From positions 1 to 47,684 of the forward strand of contig JADLDD010000024.1 of assembly GCA_020846855.1 (NCBI GenBank): a stretch of DNA of 47,684 nt. The letters run 5' to 3'. The DNA comes from Acidimicrobiia bacterium (lineage in GTDB: Bacteria > Actinomycetota > Acidimicrobiia > IMCC26256 > JADLDD01). Positions 10,201 to 19,795 of the stretch are shown piece by piece. Numbering within the stretch: the stretch's first letter is position 1; each line of letters starts with the position of its first letter. The position numbers were made by a program, and so were the translations under genes. Below the pieces are notes generated by a model, which was not told where the DNA came from, did no database searches, and saw nothing but the letters and a program-made list of their open reading frames with translations.

Positions 10201-10892
10201 AAGACGGGTAGGCCCAGGGCCAGGCCGAGCACGGCGGCCAGCTCGGCGAGCGCGGCGGAGGGGTCGGCGACCTTGATGGTGGTCATCCCCATGGCCCGGG
10301 CGGGCTTGAGGTTGGCGCCCAGGTCGTCGAGGAAGACGGCCTCGGCCGGTTCCACCCCGGCCCGCTCGCAGACCAGCGTGTAGATGCGGGGGTCGGGCTT
10401 GCGCAGCCCCTCCACGGCGGATTCCACCACCACGTCGAAGAGGCCGTCGAGGGCGTCGGACACCGCCGACCGCGACGGGCCGCCCGCCGACCCGTACGGC
10501 TCCGCGGGTCCGGCGTGGGGGGCGTCGGGGGCGTCGACGGCCCAGTTGTTGGTGAGCGCGGCGGTGGTGAGGCCGTGGTCCCGGATTCGGCGGACGGCCG
10601 TCACCATGGCCGGCCGGGGCTCCATGCCGGCCGCCACCGTCGCCATCAGCTCCTTGGCGTCGATCTCGGCCCCGGCCGCCGCGCACTCCGCCTCGAAGCG
10701 CTCCGCGAACGCCCCGAGATCGAGCTCGCCGCGCTCGAGGCGCGACCAGGCGCCGGTGTCGGGGTCGGCGAGCACCACCCGGCTGAGGAAGCGCTCCGGG
10801 AGGCCCCGGCGGGCCTCGTAGGCGCGGAAGGCGTCGAGGGGCGAGGGGAACACGACCCCGCCCAGGTCGAAGATCACGGCCCGGTAGCTCAC
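10197..10892 (-). CDS. HAD-IA family hydrolase
   Basis: YRAVIFDLGGVVFPSPLDAF, ALTNNWA, GLRKPDPRIYTLVCERAGVEPAEAVFLDDLGANLKPARAMGMTTIKV. Confidence 0.93.
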   Translation of the reverse strand: MSYRAVIFDLGGVVFPSPLDAFRAYEARRGLPERFLSRVVLADPDTGAWSRLERGELDLGAFAERFEAECAAAGAEIDAKELMATVAAGMEPRPAMVTAVRRIRDHGLTTAALTNNWAVDAPDAPHAGPAEPYGSAGGPSRSAVSDALDGLFDVVVESAVEGLRKPDPRIYTLVCERAGVEPAEAVFLDDLGANLKPARAMGMTTIKVADPSAALAELAAVLGLALGLPVL

Positions 10893-11021
10893 GGACCCCT
10901 CACGCTACCTGGGAGCGGCGCCGGGGTCCCCGGCGACGGCCGCGTCGTGGCGCGAACCGATGGAGCGGCGGTCCGGGCCCCGGCGCTCATCGGCGGTGAC
11001 GTCCGGTCCGGTGGTCGTGGG

Positions 11022-12683
11022 TCACGGGTCGATCAGGACACCGGGGTTGAGGATCCCGGCCGGGTCGAGCTCGCGCTTGGCGGCGCGCAGCGCGTCGGCG
11101 AACAGGTCGGGGCGCTGCCGGTCGTACCAGCGGCGGTGGTCCCGCCCCACCGCGTGGTGGTGGGTGATGGTGGCGCCGTGCGCCATCAGGGTGTCGGAGG
11201 CGGCGGCCTTGACGGCGTCCCACTGGGCGAGGCGGGCCGCCGGCTCCCGGGCCCCGGCGGCGATCACGGTGAAGTAGGGCGCGGGCCCGTCGGGGTAGAC
11301 GTGGGTGAAGCGGCAGGTGACGATCCCGGGCCCGGCCCCCACGTCCTTCAGCGCGTCGGTGACCGCCGTCGTGACCGCGGCGTGCAACCTCTCGAAGCGG
11401 TCCCAGGTGACGGCCGTCTCGAACGTCTCGCTGATCAGGCCCATCCCGATCAGCGCGTCACGCATGTACGGCGCCCGGAGGAACGCATTCCGCCACGCGC
11501 CTGCTGCGCCCTCGTGGTGGGCGTGGTCCGCGCCCTCGGCCGGGGCGTCGCCGGGCTCCGACGACGTGCGGATGCCGCCGTCGCCGACGGTGCCCCCGTG
11601 GTCCCGGGCGCACTCCACTGCCCTGCGGATCCAGGGGTCGAGCGGGTGGTCGGCCGACTCGAAGGCGAGGAGGAGCAGGTGGGCCGATCCGTCCGACGTC
11701 CCGGTGATCAACGCCTCGGTGGCGTCGAGCAGGCGGCAGTTCGACGGGTGGAGCCCGGCCTGGGCGACGGCCCGTGCCGCGGCCGCGCCCGCCTCGAAGG
11801 TCGCGAAGCGCGCCACGGCCGACGCCCGGTGGCGGGGCCGGTCCTGGACCCGCATCCACGCCTCGGTGATGACCCCGAGGATGCCCTCCGAGCCGAGGAA
11901 CAGCCGGTCGGGCGACGGCCCGGCCCCGCTCCCGGGCAGCCGCCGCGTCTCCACCGTGCCGCGCGGCGTGACCACCGTCATCGACTCCACGAAGTCGTCG
12001 ATGTGGGTGTGCAGGGTCGCGTAGTGCCCCCCCGACCGGGTCGCGAGCCAACCGCCGAGCGTCGAGAACTCGAAGCTCTGCGGGAAGTGCCGCATCGTCA
12101 CGCCGTGCGGCCGCAACTGGCCTTCGAGGGCCGGTCCGTAGACGCCGCCCTCGATCCTCGCGGCCCGGGAGGAGGCGTCGACCTCGAGCACCCGGTCCAG
12201 GCGGCGGAGGTCGATGCTCACCGCGCCCGGACCGTCGCCGCAGGCGCCCGCCTCGACCCCCCCGACCACCGACGACCCGCCGCCGTAGGGGACGGCGGCG
12301 ATCCCCTCGGCTCCGCACCAGTCGAGCAGCGCCGCCACGTCGGCCGCGTCGCGGGGCAGGGCGACGAGGTCCGGAGGACGCCGGAAGTCGCGGGCCAGGC
12401 CGCGCAGCACGTCGCGGAAGCTCTTGCCGTAGGTGTGGCCCGCACGCTCGTACGGTTCGTCGGTGCAGATCGGTCGGAGCGACGCCGGCGGCCGGACCCG
12501 CGGGTCGGGCAGGTCGAGCTCGTCGACGGTGGGGGGCGGGACCGGTTCGACGTCGCCGACGCCGAGCCCGGAGGACACCAGGGCCGCCAGCGCGTCCTGC
12601 TCGGCCGGATCGAGGCCGGCGCCCTCGAGCCCCCAGCCCCAGAAGCTCCGCCGCCCACCCGTCGCCGCGCCCATCGATCCCAT
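11022..12683 (-). CDS. FAD-binding oxidase (alkyldihydroxyacetonephosphate synthase / D-lactate dehydrogenase-like)
   Basis: FRRPPDLVALPRDAADVAALLDWCGAEGIAAVPYGGGSSVVGGVE, LGSEGILGVITEAWMRVQDRP, C-terminal HHHAVGRDHRRWYDRQRPDLFADALRAAKRELDPAGILNPGVLI. Confidence 0.93.
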   Translation of the reverse strand: MGSMGAATGGRRSFWGWGLEGAGLDPAEQDALAALVSSGLGVGDVEPVPPPTVDELDLPDPRVRPPASLRPICTDEPYERAGHTYGKSFRDVLRGLARDFRRPPDLVALPRDAADVAALLDWCGAEGIAAVPYGGGSSVVGGVEAGACGDGPGAVSIDLRRLDRVLEVDASSRAARIEGGVYGPALEGQLRPHGVTMRHFPQSFEFSTLGGWLATRSGGHYATLHTHIDDFVESMTVVTPRGTVETRRLPGSGAGPSPDRLFLGSEGILGVITEAWMRVQDRPRHRASAVARFATFEAGAAAARAVAQAGLHPSNCRLLDATEALITGTSDGSAHLLLLAFESADHPLDPWIRRAVECARDHGGTVGDGGIRTSSEPGDAPAEGADHAHHEGAAGAWRNAFLRAPYMRDALIGMGLISETFETAVTWDRFERLHAAVTTAVTDALKDVGAGPGIVTCRFTHVYPDGPAPYFTVIAAGAREPAARLAQWDAVKAAASDTLMAHGATITHHHAVGRDHRRWYDRQRPDLFADALRAAKRELDPAGILNPGVLIDP

Positions 12684-12713
12684 CGCGTGAGCAGGCTACG
12701 CACCCCGCCCCCG

Positions 12714-12761
12714 AGCATGTTGCGATCGACCGCGGTAGAGGTGGGTGGATTGCAACATGCT
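12714..12761. repeat. 48-bp palindromic intergenic element, copy A1
   Basis: AGCATGTTGC-GATCGACCGCGGTAGAGGTGGGTGGATT-GCAACATGCT. Confidence 0.93.
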
Positions 12762-12785
12762 GGAGGCGTAGGCAAGGGCGGCGCG

Positions 12786-12833
12786 AGCATGTTGCGATCG
12801 ACCACGGTAGAGGTGGGTGGACTGCAACATGCT
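12786..12833. repeat. 48-bp palindromic intergenic element, copy A2
   Basis: AGCATGTTGC-GATCGACCACGGTAGAGGTGGGTGGACT-GCAACATGCT; 72 bp from A1 start to A2 start. Confidence 0.93.
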
Positions 12834-12842
12834 GGGGGGGAG

Positions 12843-13673
12843 ATGGCGGAGAAATCGGGTGACGGGGCGCTCGTGGAGGCGCTCGCGGCGGTGTGGGACT
12901 CGATCTCCGAGCTGGGCGACGGGCTGGCCGCCGACGACTGGGTCCGGCCCACCGAGTGCCCGGGGTGGACGGTCCAGGACAACCTCGCCCACATCATCGG
13001 CATCGAGTCGGTGCTGCTCGGGCGCCCGGCACCCGACCACGACCTGCCGCCCGGCCTGACCCACGTGAGGAACGACCTGGGCCGCACCAACGAGATCTGG
13101 GTCGACGCCCGGCGATCGCGCACCGGCCGGGAGGTGCTGGCCGAGTTCCGGGCCGTGGCCGAGGCCCGCCTGGCGGTGCTCCGCGACCCCGCCCACGACT
13201 TCGGGGCCGAGTCGTGGACCCCGGTCGGCCCCGGGACCGTGCGCGACCTGCTCCCGTTCCGGATCTTCGACTCGTGGTGCCACGAGCAGGACATGCGCCG
13301 GGCGCTGGGCCGGCCCGGCGACTTCGACGAGACCAGCGCCGCGGCCCGCGACGCCGTCGACCGGGTGGCGGGCGCCATGCCCCGGGCCGTGGGGCGGGGC
13401 GTCCGCCCGCCCGACGGCACCACGGTCGCCTTCGACGTCACCGGGCCGCTGGGCCGCCGCATCGGCCTGGACATGGTCGACGGGCGGGCCCACCCCGTCG
13501 AGCCGCCGCCGGCGGAGCCCGCCGTGGTGCTCACCCTGTCGACGGAGACGTTCGTGCGCCTGGGGACCGGGCGGGGCGAGCCCGGCGCGATCCTTGCCGC
13601 CGGCGACGTGGGGATAGAGGGCGACGCGGCCCTCGGCCGGAGGATCGTCGAGGCGATGAACTTCCTGTTCTGA
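12843..13673 (+). CDS. Maleylpyruvate isomerase / mycothiol-dependent (DinB-like) family protein
   Basis: LADDWVRPTECPGWTVQDNLAHIIGIESVLLGRP, FDSWCHEQDMRRALGRPGDFD. Confidence 0.88.
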   Translation: MAEKSGDGALVEALAAVWDSISELGDGLAADDWVRPTECPGWTVQDNLAHIIGIESVLLGRPAPDHDLPPGLTHVRNDLGRTNEIWVDARRSRTGREVLAEFRAVAEARLAVLRDPAHDFGAESWTPVGPGTVRDLLPFRIFDSWCHEQDMRRALGRPGDFDETSAAARDAVDRVAGAMPRAVGRGVRPPDGTTVAFDVTGPLGRRIGLDMVDGRAHPVEPPPAEPAVVLTLSTETFVRLGTGRGEPGAILAAGDVGIEGDAALGRRIVEAMNFLF

Positions 13674-13744
13674 GCGCGTCGAGCAAGCCGGCCACGCGCC
13701 GCCCGGCCCGCGGCCCGTGGCCCCGGGGCCGTCCCGGCGTCGGC

Positions 13745-14785
13745 TCAGAGGGCGAGCTCGGCCATGAGCTCCATGGCCTCGGGCTGGCCGGCCCCGAGGA
13801 TCAATGTGCCCACGCCCGACTCCCGCCAGGGCTCGAAGCGCTCGGCGATGCGCTCACGCGGGCCGACGAGCGTCACCTCGTCGACCAGCTCGTCGGGGAC
13901 CGCGGCGGTGGCCTCGGCCTTCTTGCCGTCGAGGTATAGGTCCTGGATCTCGGCGGCCGCGGCCTCGAAGCCGTACCGGCAGGCGAGGTCGTTGTAGAAG
14001 TTGCGGCCCCGGGCGCCCATCCCGCCCACGTACAGGGCGAGCATCGGCTTGACGGCGTCGCGCAGGGCGGCCACGTCGTCGCCCACGAGGACCGGCACCG
14101 TGGCGGCCACGTCGAAGTGCGACCGGTCCTTGCCGTCGCCGGCCCGGGCCAGGCCGGCCTCGATCGCCGGGCCGAACACCGCGGGCGCCCGGTGCGGTGA
14201 GTAGAAGATCGGTAGCCAGCCATCCGCGATCTCGGCCGTCAGCTCCACGTTCTTCGGGCCGATGGAGGCGAGGTAGACGGGCAGGTCGGTGCGCCGGGGG
14301 TGCACGATGATCTTTAGCGCCTTGCCCAGGCCGGTGGCGTCCGCGCCGCGGTAGGGGATGTCGTAGTGGGCCCCGTGGTGTTCGAGCGGGCCCTCGCGCC
14401 GCAGGACGGCGCGCACGATCTCGACGTACTCGCGGCTCTTCGCCAGCGGCTTGCCGTAGGGCTGGCCGTGCCACCCCTCCACCACCTGTGGCCCCGACAG
14501 GCCGAGCCCGAGCAGGAACCGGCCCTCGCTCATGAGGTCGAGGGTCGCGGCCGTCATGGCGGTCATCGCCGGGGTGCGAGCGGGCATCTGCATGATCGCC
14601 GAGCCCACGTTCAGCTTCTCGGTACGGGCCAGGAGCCAGGCGACCGGGCTGACGGCGTCGGTGCCGTAGGCCTCGGCCACCCAGGCCGAGTGGAACCCGA
14701 GTCGTTCGGCGTGCTGGGCCAGTTCGATGGCCTGGGGCAGCCCCCGTCCCCAGTCCTGGTACCCGAGGTTGATCCCGAGACGCAC
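13745..14785 (-). CDS. LLM class F420-dependent oxidoreductase
   Basis: [104 protein letters not shown]. Confidence 0.94.
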   Translation of the reverse strand: MRLGINLGYQDWGRGLPQAIELAQHAERLGFHSAWVAEAYGTDAVSPVAWLLARTEKLNVGSAIMQMPARTPAMTAMTAATLDLMSEGRFLLGLGLSGPQVVEGWHGQPYGKPLAKSREYVEIVRAVLRREGPLEHHGAHYDIPYRGADATGLGKALKIIVHPRRTDLPVYLASIGPKNVELTAEIADGWLPIFYSPHRAPAVFGPAIEAGLARAGDGKDRSHFDVAATVPVLVGDDVAALRDAVKPMLALYVGGMGARGRNFYNDLACRYGFEAAAAEIQDLYLDGKKAEATAAVPDELVDEVTLVGPRERIAERFEPWRESGVGTLILGAGQPEAMELMAELAL

Positions 14786-14926
14786 GGCGCACCCTTCTTC
14801 CGGCAGGCTTGGCAGGGGCACCAGGCTGCCACCTGGCGGCGGAGTGGTCGAGACGACCGGGAACACCCGGTGTCGGGCCGGGCGTTGGAGCCCAAGACAC
14901 CGGACGCGCATCCGAGGAGATCTGCG

Positions 14927-15928
14927 ATGAAGCTGGTGACCAACGTCGTGCGGGGAGGTTCCGCCGACCGGCTGCTCGTGCTCGCCCACGGGTTCGGCGC
15001 CGACGAGCGTGACCTGGGCGGCCTGTTGCCCTACCTCGATCCCGACGGCCGCTTCGTGACCGTGATGCCCCGGGCACCCGAGTCGGCGCCCGGCACCCCG
15101 GGCTTCTCGTGGTTCGACCTCACCGACCCCACCGCCGCCCGGGAGGGGTTCGCCGCCGCGGTGGCGGCCCTCGACGAGGTCGTCGACGACGCGTGCGCGG
15201 AGCACGGCCTGGCCCGCGCCGAGGCCCTCCTCGGGGGGTTCTCCCAGGGTGCCGGGGTGGCGTTGGCCCTCGGCCTGGGCGCCGTCGAGGGGCGTCGCCC
15301 GCTCGGCGTCGTGGCCCTGAGCCCGTTCCTCCCCGGTCCCGACGTTCTGCCGTCGGGCGACGGCCTCGCCACCGACGTGCCGGTGATCATCCAGCACGGC
15401 ACCCACGACCCTCTGGTGCCCGCCAAGCGCAGCCGCGACCTGGCCCGGGCCCTGGCCGCGGCCGGAGTACCGGTCGTGTTCGGCGAGTACCCGATGGAGC
15501 ATCAGGTGGCCCTGGAGAGCATCGAGGCGGCCCGCAAGTGGGCCGACGCCGTGATCGGCGGCGAGAAGCCCTCGGAGCCGGTGCCCGACGACCCGCCCGA
15601 GGGGCCGGTGAAGGCCGTCACCACCGCCGACTTCGAGGACGAGGTCCTGCGCAGCGACGTGCCGGTGATCGTCGACTTCTGGGCCCCGTGGTGCGGGCCG
15701 TGCCGGCAGGTGTCCCCGATCGTGGAGCAGATCGCCGTCATGCGCCAGGGCAGCTACAAGGTCGTGAAGGTGAACATCGACGAGGAGCCGGCCCTGGCCC
15801 AGAAGTACGAGGTGCAGAGCATCCCCATGATCGGCCTGTTCCGCAACGGCCGCTTCGAGCGGTCCTCGCTCGGAGCGAAGCCCCGGGCCCAGATCGAGGC
15901 CGAGCTGGGGATGCTCGTCATCCCGTAG
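14927..15928 (+). CDS. Serine esterase (alpha/beta hydrolase, phospholipase/carboxylesterase type) fused to C-terminal thioredoxin domain
   Basis: [40 protein letters not shown] (GFSQG nucleophile), [12 protein letters not shown], then [24 protein letters not shown] and [15 protein letters not shown]; single uninterrupted frame. Confidence 0.93.
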   Translation: MKLVTNVVRGGSADRLLVLAHGFGADERDLGGLLPYLDPDGRFVTVMPRAPESAPGTPGFSWFDLTDPTAAREGFAAAVAALDEVVDDACAEHGLARAEALLGGFSQGAGVALALGLGAVEGRRPLGVVALSPFLPGPDVLPSGDGLATDVPVIIQHGTHDPLVPAKRSRDLARALAAAGVPVVFGEYPMEHQVALESIEAARKWADAVIGGEKPSEPVPDDPPEGPVKAVTTADFEDEVLRSDVPVIVDFWAPWCGPCRQVSPIVEQIAVMRQGSYKVVKVNIDEEPALAQKYEVQSIPMIGLFRNGRFERSSLGAKPRAQIEAELGMLVIP

Positions 15929-16026
15929 CCCGTTGCCCGGCGCTCGTCGCCCGCGCGCCCCGCGCGCGGCGCCCGGTGTTCCCTCCGTCGGCCGGATCCG
16001 ACCCGGGGGTCCGGGCCGGGGTGGTC

Positions 16027-17088
16027 TCAGACCACGGAGACGGTCCCCGCCGGACCCTCCACCACCCGGCCCACGACGGCGGCCGCGGGCGTCGAGCGGG
16101 CGCGCAGCTCCGCGGTGAGGCGGTCCGCACCCGCGCTCTCGACGGCGATCAGCAGCCCGCCCGACGTCTGGGCGTCGGCGAGGAGCAGCTGCGCCTCCCG
16201 GGCCAGGGGGCCCCACTCCACCCGTCCGGCGGCGTCGGCGTGGTTGCGCTCCGTTCCCCCCGCGACGAGGCCCGCCGCCGCGAGCTCCAGCACCCCGTCC
16301 AGCCTCGGCACCGCGTCGGCGTCGATCCGGGCGGCGACGCCCGTGGCCGTGAGCATCTCCCGGAGGTGGCCGACGAGCCCGAACCCGGTGACGTCGGTGA
16401 CGGCGTGGACCGCGGCGCCGAGCGCGAGCGCGGCGTCGCGGGCCCCGTCGTTGAGCGTGGTCATGACCTCCACCGCCTCGGCCAGCATCCGGTCCGGTGC
16501 TGCCCCGCGCTTGAGGGCGGTGGTCACCAGCCCGACGCCGAGCGGCTTGGTCAGGACGAGCGCGTCGCCGGGTCGGGCCCCGGAGTTGCGCAGCACGCGG
16601 GACGGGTCGACGGTGCCGGCCACGGCCATCCCGTACTTGGGCTCCGGGTCGTCGATCGAGTGGCCTCCGGCCACGATGCACCCGGCCCGGCGGGCGACCT
16701 CCGCCGCGCCGTCGAGGACGGCGGCGAGCAGCGACAGGTCGAGGCCGTCCCGGGGCCAGGCCACCAGGTTCAACGCCAGGAGGGGCCGCCCTCCCATCGC
16801 GTACACGTCGGAGAGGGCGTTGGCGGCGGCGATGCGCCCCCAGTCGGCGGGGTCGTCGACGATCGGCGTGAAGAAGTCGGTGGTGAGCACCACCGCCTCG
16901 GTCTCGGTGAGGGCGTAGACGGCTGCGTCGTCGCCGGTCTCGAGGCCCACGAGGAGCCGCGGGTCGTCGACGTCACCGAGGCCGGTGGTGAGGGCGAGCA
17001 GAGACCTCAGGTCGGCGGCCGGGAGCTTGCACGCGCAGCCGGCTCCGTGCGAGAACGCGGTGAGCCGGACCGGCCCGGTTGCGGTCAT
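16027..17088 (-). CDS. selD: Selenide, water dikinase (selenophosphate synthetase)
   Basis: [111 protein letters not shown]. Confidence 0.97.
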   Translation of the reverse strand: MTATGPVRLTAFSHGAGCACKLPAADLRSLLALTTGLGDVDDPRLLVGLETGDDAAVYALTETEAVVLTTDFFTPIVDDPADWGRIAAANALSDVYAMGGRPLLALNLVAWPRDGLDLSLLAAVLDGAAEVARRAGCIVAGGHSIDDPEPKYGMAVAGTVDPSRVLRNSGARPGDALVLTKPLGVGLVTTALKRGAAPDRMLAEAVEVMTTLNDGARDAALALGAAVHAVTDVTGFGLVGHLREMLTATGVAARIDADAVPRLDGVLELAAAGLVAGGTERNHADAAGRVEWGPLAREAQLLLADAQTSGGLLIAVESAGADRLTAELRARSTPAAAVVGRVVEGPAGTVSVV

Positions 17089-17163
17089 CGACTCCGATGC
17101 TAGGACCGGGGTCCCGGGTCGGGGCCCCGGGACCGCCCGGGATCAGGCGCTCAGATCAGGCGC

Positions 17164-18276
17164 TCAGCCCGGGCGGACCGAGTACATGTAGCCGCTGCGG
17201 AACACGGGCTGCACCCGGATGAAGTCGCCGGTCTGCGTGGCCGAGACCGTGACGCCGCCGCCCACGTAGATGCCGATGTGGCCGCCCCCGTGGTACACGG
17301 AGAGGTCGCCGGGCTGCAGCGCGTTGTCGGGCACCCGCGGGAACATCGCCGCCTGCGCCAGCGATCCGTGGGGCATCCCCACCCCGGCCTGGGCCCACGC
17401 CATCATCGTGAGGCCCGAGCAGTCGTAGCAGCTCGGGCCGGAGCCGCCGTAGCAGTAGGGCTTGCCGATCTGGGCCCGGGCGTAGGCGACCGCGGCCCCC
17501 GCGCCCCCGGAGGCCGAGGGCACCGGCCCGCTCACGACGAGTCCGCCCCCGCCCGACGAAGCGTTGGAGGACGCGGCCTGCGTCGCGGCGGCGATGCGGC
17601 GGGCCGCCGCGGCGGCCTCGCGGGCCTCGGCGGCGGCCCGGGCCTGCTGCTGCTCGCGGACCAGCCCGGCCAGCTCGCCCTGGGTGCGCGCCAGGAGACG
17701 GCGCTGCTCGGCGTTGGCCCGCTCGATCTCGTCGCGGCTGGCGGCGATGGCGTCGCGCTCGGCCTTCGCCTCCTCGCGGGCGTCCTCGTACTGCTTCTTC
17801 TGCCGGTCGAGGTCGCGCCGTAGCCGCTGGAGCTGGCCCAGCAGGTCGTCGTCGCGCTCGGCGGTGGTGTCGGCGTACTTGGACTTCGCCGCCATCTGGG
17901 TCATGTCGCCGGCGTCGACGGCATCGAGGGGGTTGCGGGTGCCGTTGCCCTTGTAGATCTCGACGGCTCGAGCCGCCACCCGCGAGCGGATCGCCTCCAT
18001 CTCGGCGCGGGCCTTGGCGAGGTCGGCCTCGGCCCGGTCGATGCTCTTCTCGGCCTCCTCGAGGCGGAGGCGAGCCCCGTTGAACTTCTCGTCGAGCGCG
18101 CTGATCCTCATGCCGTTCTGCTCGATCTGTCCGAGCAGGCGGGAGGCCTCGGCCCGCTTGTCGTCGATCGGGCTGCCCGCGGCCGGGGCGACCCGGCCGA
18201 CCATCGGCGTCGCCAGGACGGCGGCGACGGCGAGACTCGAGATCGCCAAGCCGATTCGGTGCGCCCGGAGGTTCAT
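17164..18276 (-). CDS. Secreted NlpC/P60 peptidoglycan endopeptidase with N-terminal coiled coil (RipA-like)
   Basis: Signal peptide; long coiled coil; AVAYARAQIGKPYCYGGSGPSCYDCSGLTMMAWAQAGVGMPHGSLAQAAMFPRVPDNALQPGDLSVYHGGGHIGIYVGGG. Confidence 0.95.
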   Translation of the reverse strand: MNLRAHRIGLAISSLAVAAVLATPMVGRVAPAAGSPIDDKRAEASRLLGQIEQNGMRISALDEKFNGARLRLEEAEKSIDRAEADLAKARAEMEAIRSRVAARAVEIYKGNGTRNPLDAVDAGDMTQMAAKSKYADTTAERDDDLLGQLQRLRRDLDRQKKQYEDAREEAKAERDAIAASRDEIERANAEQRRLLARTQGELAGLVREQQQARAAAEAREAAAAARRIAAATQAASSNASSGGGGLVVSGPVPSASGGAGAAVAYARAQIGKPYCYGGSGPSCYDCSGLTMMAWAQAGVGMPHGSLAQAAMFPRVPDNALQPGDLSVYHGGGHIGIYVGGGVTVSATQTGDFIRVQPVFRSGYMYSVRPG

Positions 18277-18555
18277 ACGGAACTCCCTCTGGCGGTCTCC
18301 CGCCGTTGTCGGTTTCGTGCTGAACGGGTTCGGGTTCGAACAGCAGCCACTCTGGTCACATCAGCGCGCAATTGCAACAGGAGCTCGTGATGATGGGACC
18401 CCGAGACGTTAGGCGCCGGCCGTTGCTCCGTGCCAGCCATGGTCGCGTGCCTATAGATGACAGGGGTGGATTCCCAGATCGTGGCCCGACCAAACCAGCG
18501 GCATCCGGCGCCCGGCCTGGAGCGGGTGCCGGGATGCGGCCGAGGCCGCGGCCCC

Positions 18556-19035
18556 TCAGGCGGGCCAGCCGCCGGTGGGGCGGGGGGTTCCCGGCCCACC
18601 GAGCGGCGGGACCGACCACTTCATGGCCGCCGCCACGCCGTCGACGACGCGCTGCCACTCGTCGGGGTTCCAGCCCTCGGCCGAGTCGACGAGCGTGGTG
18701 TCCTGGCGGAGGTGGACGATGGCCGGTAGGCGTTCCAACCCCAGCGACTTGACGAGGGCCCGGTCGGGATCGACGAGGACCAGGTAGCGGTCGTCGGCGT
18801 CGCCGATCACCCGCCGGCTGATCGCGGGATCGGCCGTCACGCAGAGGACGACGCGGCAGTCGGCGTCACCGATGACCGACGAGATCTGGTCGGCGACCGT
18901 GATCCACCCCGCGCCCTCGGGGCGGTCGGGGAGCACCACGGCGACGAGGTGGAACATGGTCGTCCAGTCGTCGAGGGCGCGCGTGGCGCCCTTGAGGCTG
19001 GTGACCGGAAGCGAAGGGTCGGGGTTCTGGGCCAC
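18556..19035 (-). CDS. Conserved hypothetical protein, thioredoxin/peroxiredoxin-like fold suggested
   Basis: MFHLVAVVLPDRPEGAGWITVADQISSVIGDADCRVVLCVTADPAISRRVIGDADDRYLVLVDPDRALVKSLGLERLPAIVHLRQDTTLVDSAEGWNPDEWQRVVDGVAAAMKWSVPPL; cis-Pro-like LPAIVHL. Confidence 0.6.
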   Translation of the reverse strand: MAQNPDPSLPVTSLKGATRALDDWTTMFHLVAVVLPDRPEGAGWITVADQISSVIGDADCRVVLCVTADPAISRRVIGDADDRYLVLVDPDRALVKSLGLERLPAIVHLRQDTTLVDSAEGWNPDEWQRVVDGVAAAMKWSVPPLGGPGTPRPTGGWPA

Positions 19036-19146
19036 GGTTCCTCCCGCGCGGGTACGGGCGAAAGGTAGCGCAGGGTCACGGCGCGACCCGGTGCCGGGCG
19101 CTTCGCCCCCGGCCGTGGGCTCCGGTGCCGCAGTAGCCTCCGGCGC

Positions 19147-19608
19147 ATGAGCCGCCGTGACCAGATCCGGATGACCGACGCCGAGGTGCAGGCCTACCTG
19201 GAGTCGGGCCGTGACCTCCAGGTGGCGTCGATCGGAGCCGACGGCGCTCCCCACCTCGTCACCATGTGGTACGTCGTCCGCGACGGTGCGCTCACGTTCT
19301 GGACCTACGCCAAGTCGCAGAAGGTGGTGAACCTGCGCCGCGATCCGAGGATCTCGGTCCTCGTCAGCTCGGGCGCCACCTACGAGGAGCTCCGCGGCGT
19401 CTCGATCCAGGGCACGGCCGAGATCGTCGACGATCCCGAGGCGGTCCTCGACTGCGGGCTCGCGATCTACGAGCGCTACTGGGGCCCGGTCACCTCCGAC
19501 CTCGAGCGCGACGGCGTGCGGGCCATGGGCGCGAAGCGTGTGGTGATCGTGGTCCGGCCCGAGACCGTGGTGAGCTGGGACCACGGCAAGCTCGCCGGCG
19601 CCTACTAG
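19147..19608 (+). CDS. PPOX class F420-dependent oxidoreductase (pyridoxamine 5'-phosphate oxidase-like)
   Basis: VQAYLESGRDLQVASIGADGAPHLVTMWYVVRDGALTFWTYAKSQKVVNLRRDPRISVLVSSGATYEELRGVSIQGTAEIVDD. Confidence 0.92.
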   Translation: MSRRDQIRMTDAEVQAYLESGRDLQVASIGADGAPHLVTMWYVVRDGALTFWTYAKSQKVVNLRRDPRISVLVSSGATYEELRGVSIQGTAEIVDDPEAVLDCGLAIYERYWGPVTSDLERDGVRAMGAKRVVIVVRPETVVSWDHGKLAGAY

Positions 19609-19782
19609 CCCGGCCGGGTCGCCCCGGTCCGGTCCCGGTGAGCCCCCGACATCGGCGCCACCCGGCGGGCCGGCATGTCGGTGGACCGCCTCCCTGCCCC
19701 CCGGCCGGCCGACTCTCCGTCGGACCCGGTTCCCCCACCCGTGATCCGCACCCCCAGATCGTCGAGGCAGGCTAGGTCGTAG

Positions 19783-19788
19783 TACGAT
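19783..19788 (+). promoter_or_regulatory. -10-like TACGAT 7 nt upstream of GTG 19796 (leaderless promoter)
   Basis: TACGAT-ATACCGC-GTG. Confidence 0.6.
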
Positions 19789-19795
19789 ATACCGC

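Noticed and set aside
12714-12833. CRISPR-like repeats at the twin 48-bp elements
   Set aside because: Only two units per locus, large imperfect palindromes, no cas genes, and identical or related interiors rather than spacers.
15929-16026. GC-rich inverted repeats as terminator between the esterase-thioredoxin gene and selD
   Set aside because: Only short CG-alternating arms (CGCGCG type); no clearly superior stem compared with background for this GC content.
16027-17088. SelD as a selenoprotein with in-frame TGA
   Set aside because: Active-site position is a Cys codon in a continuous frame (GAGCACK).
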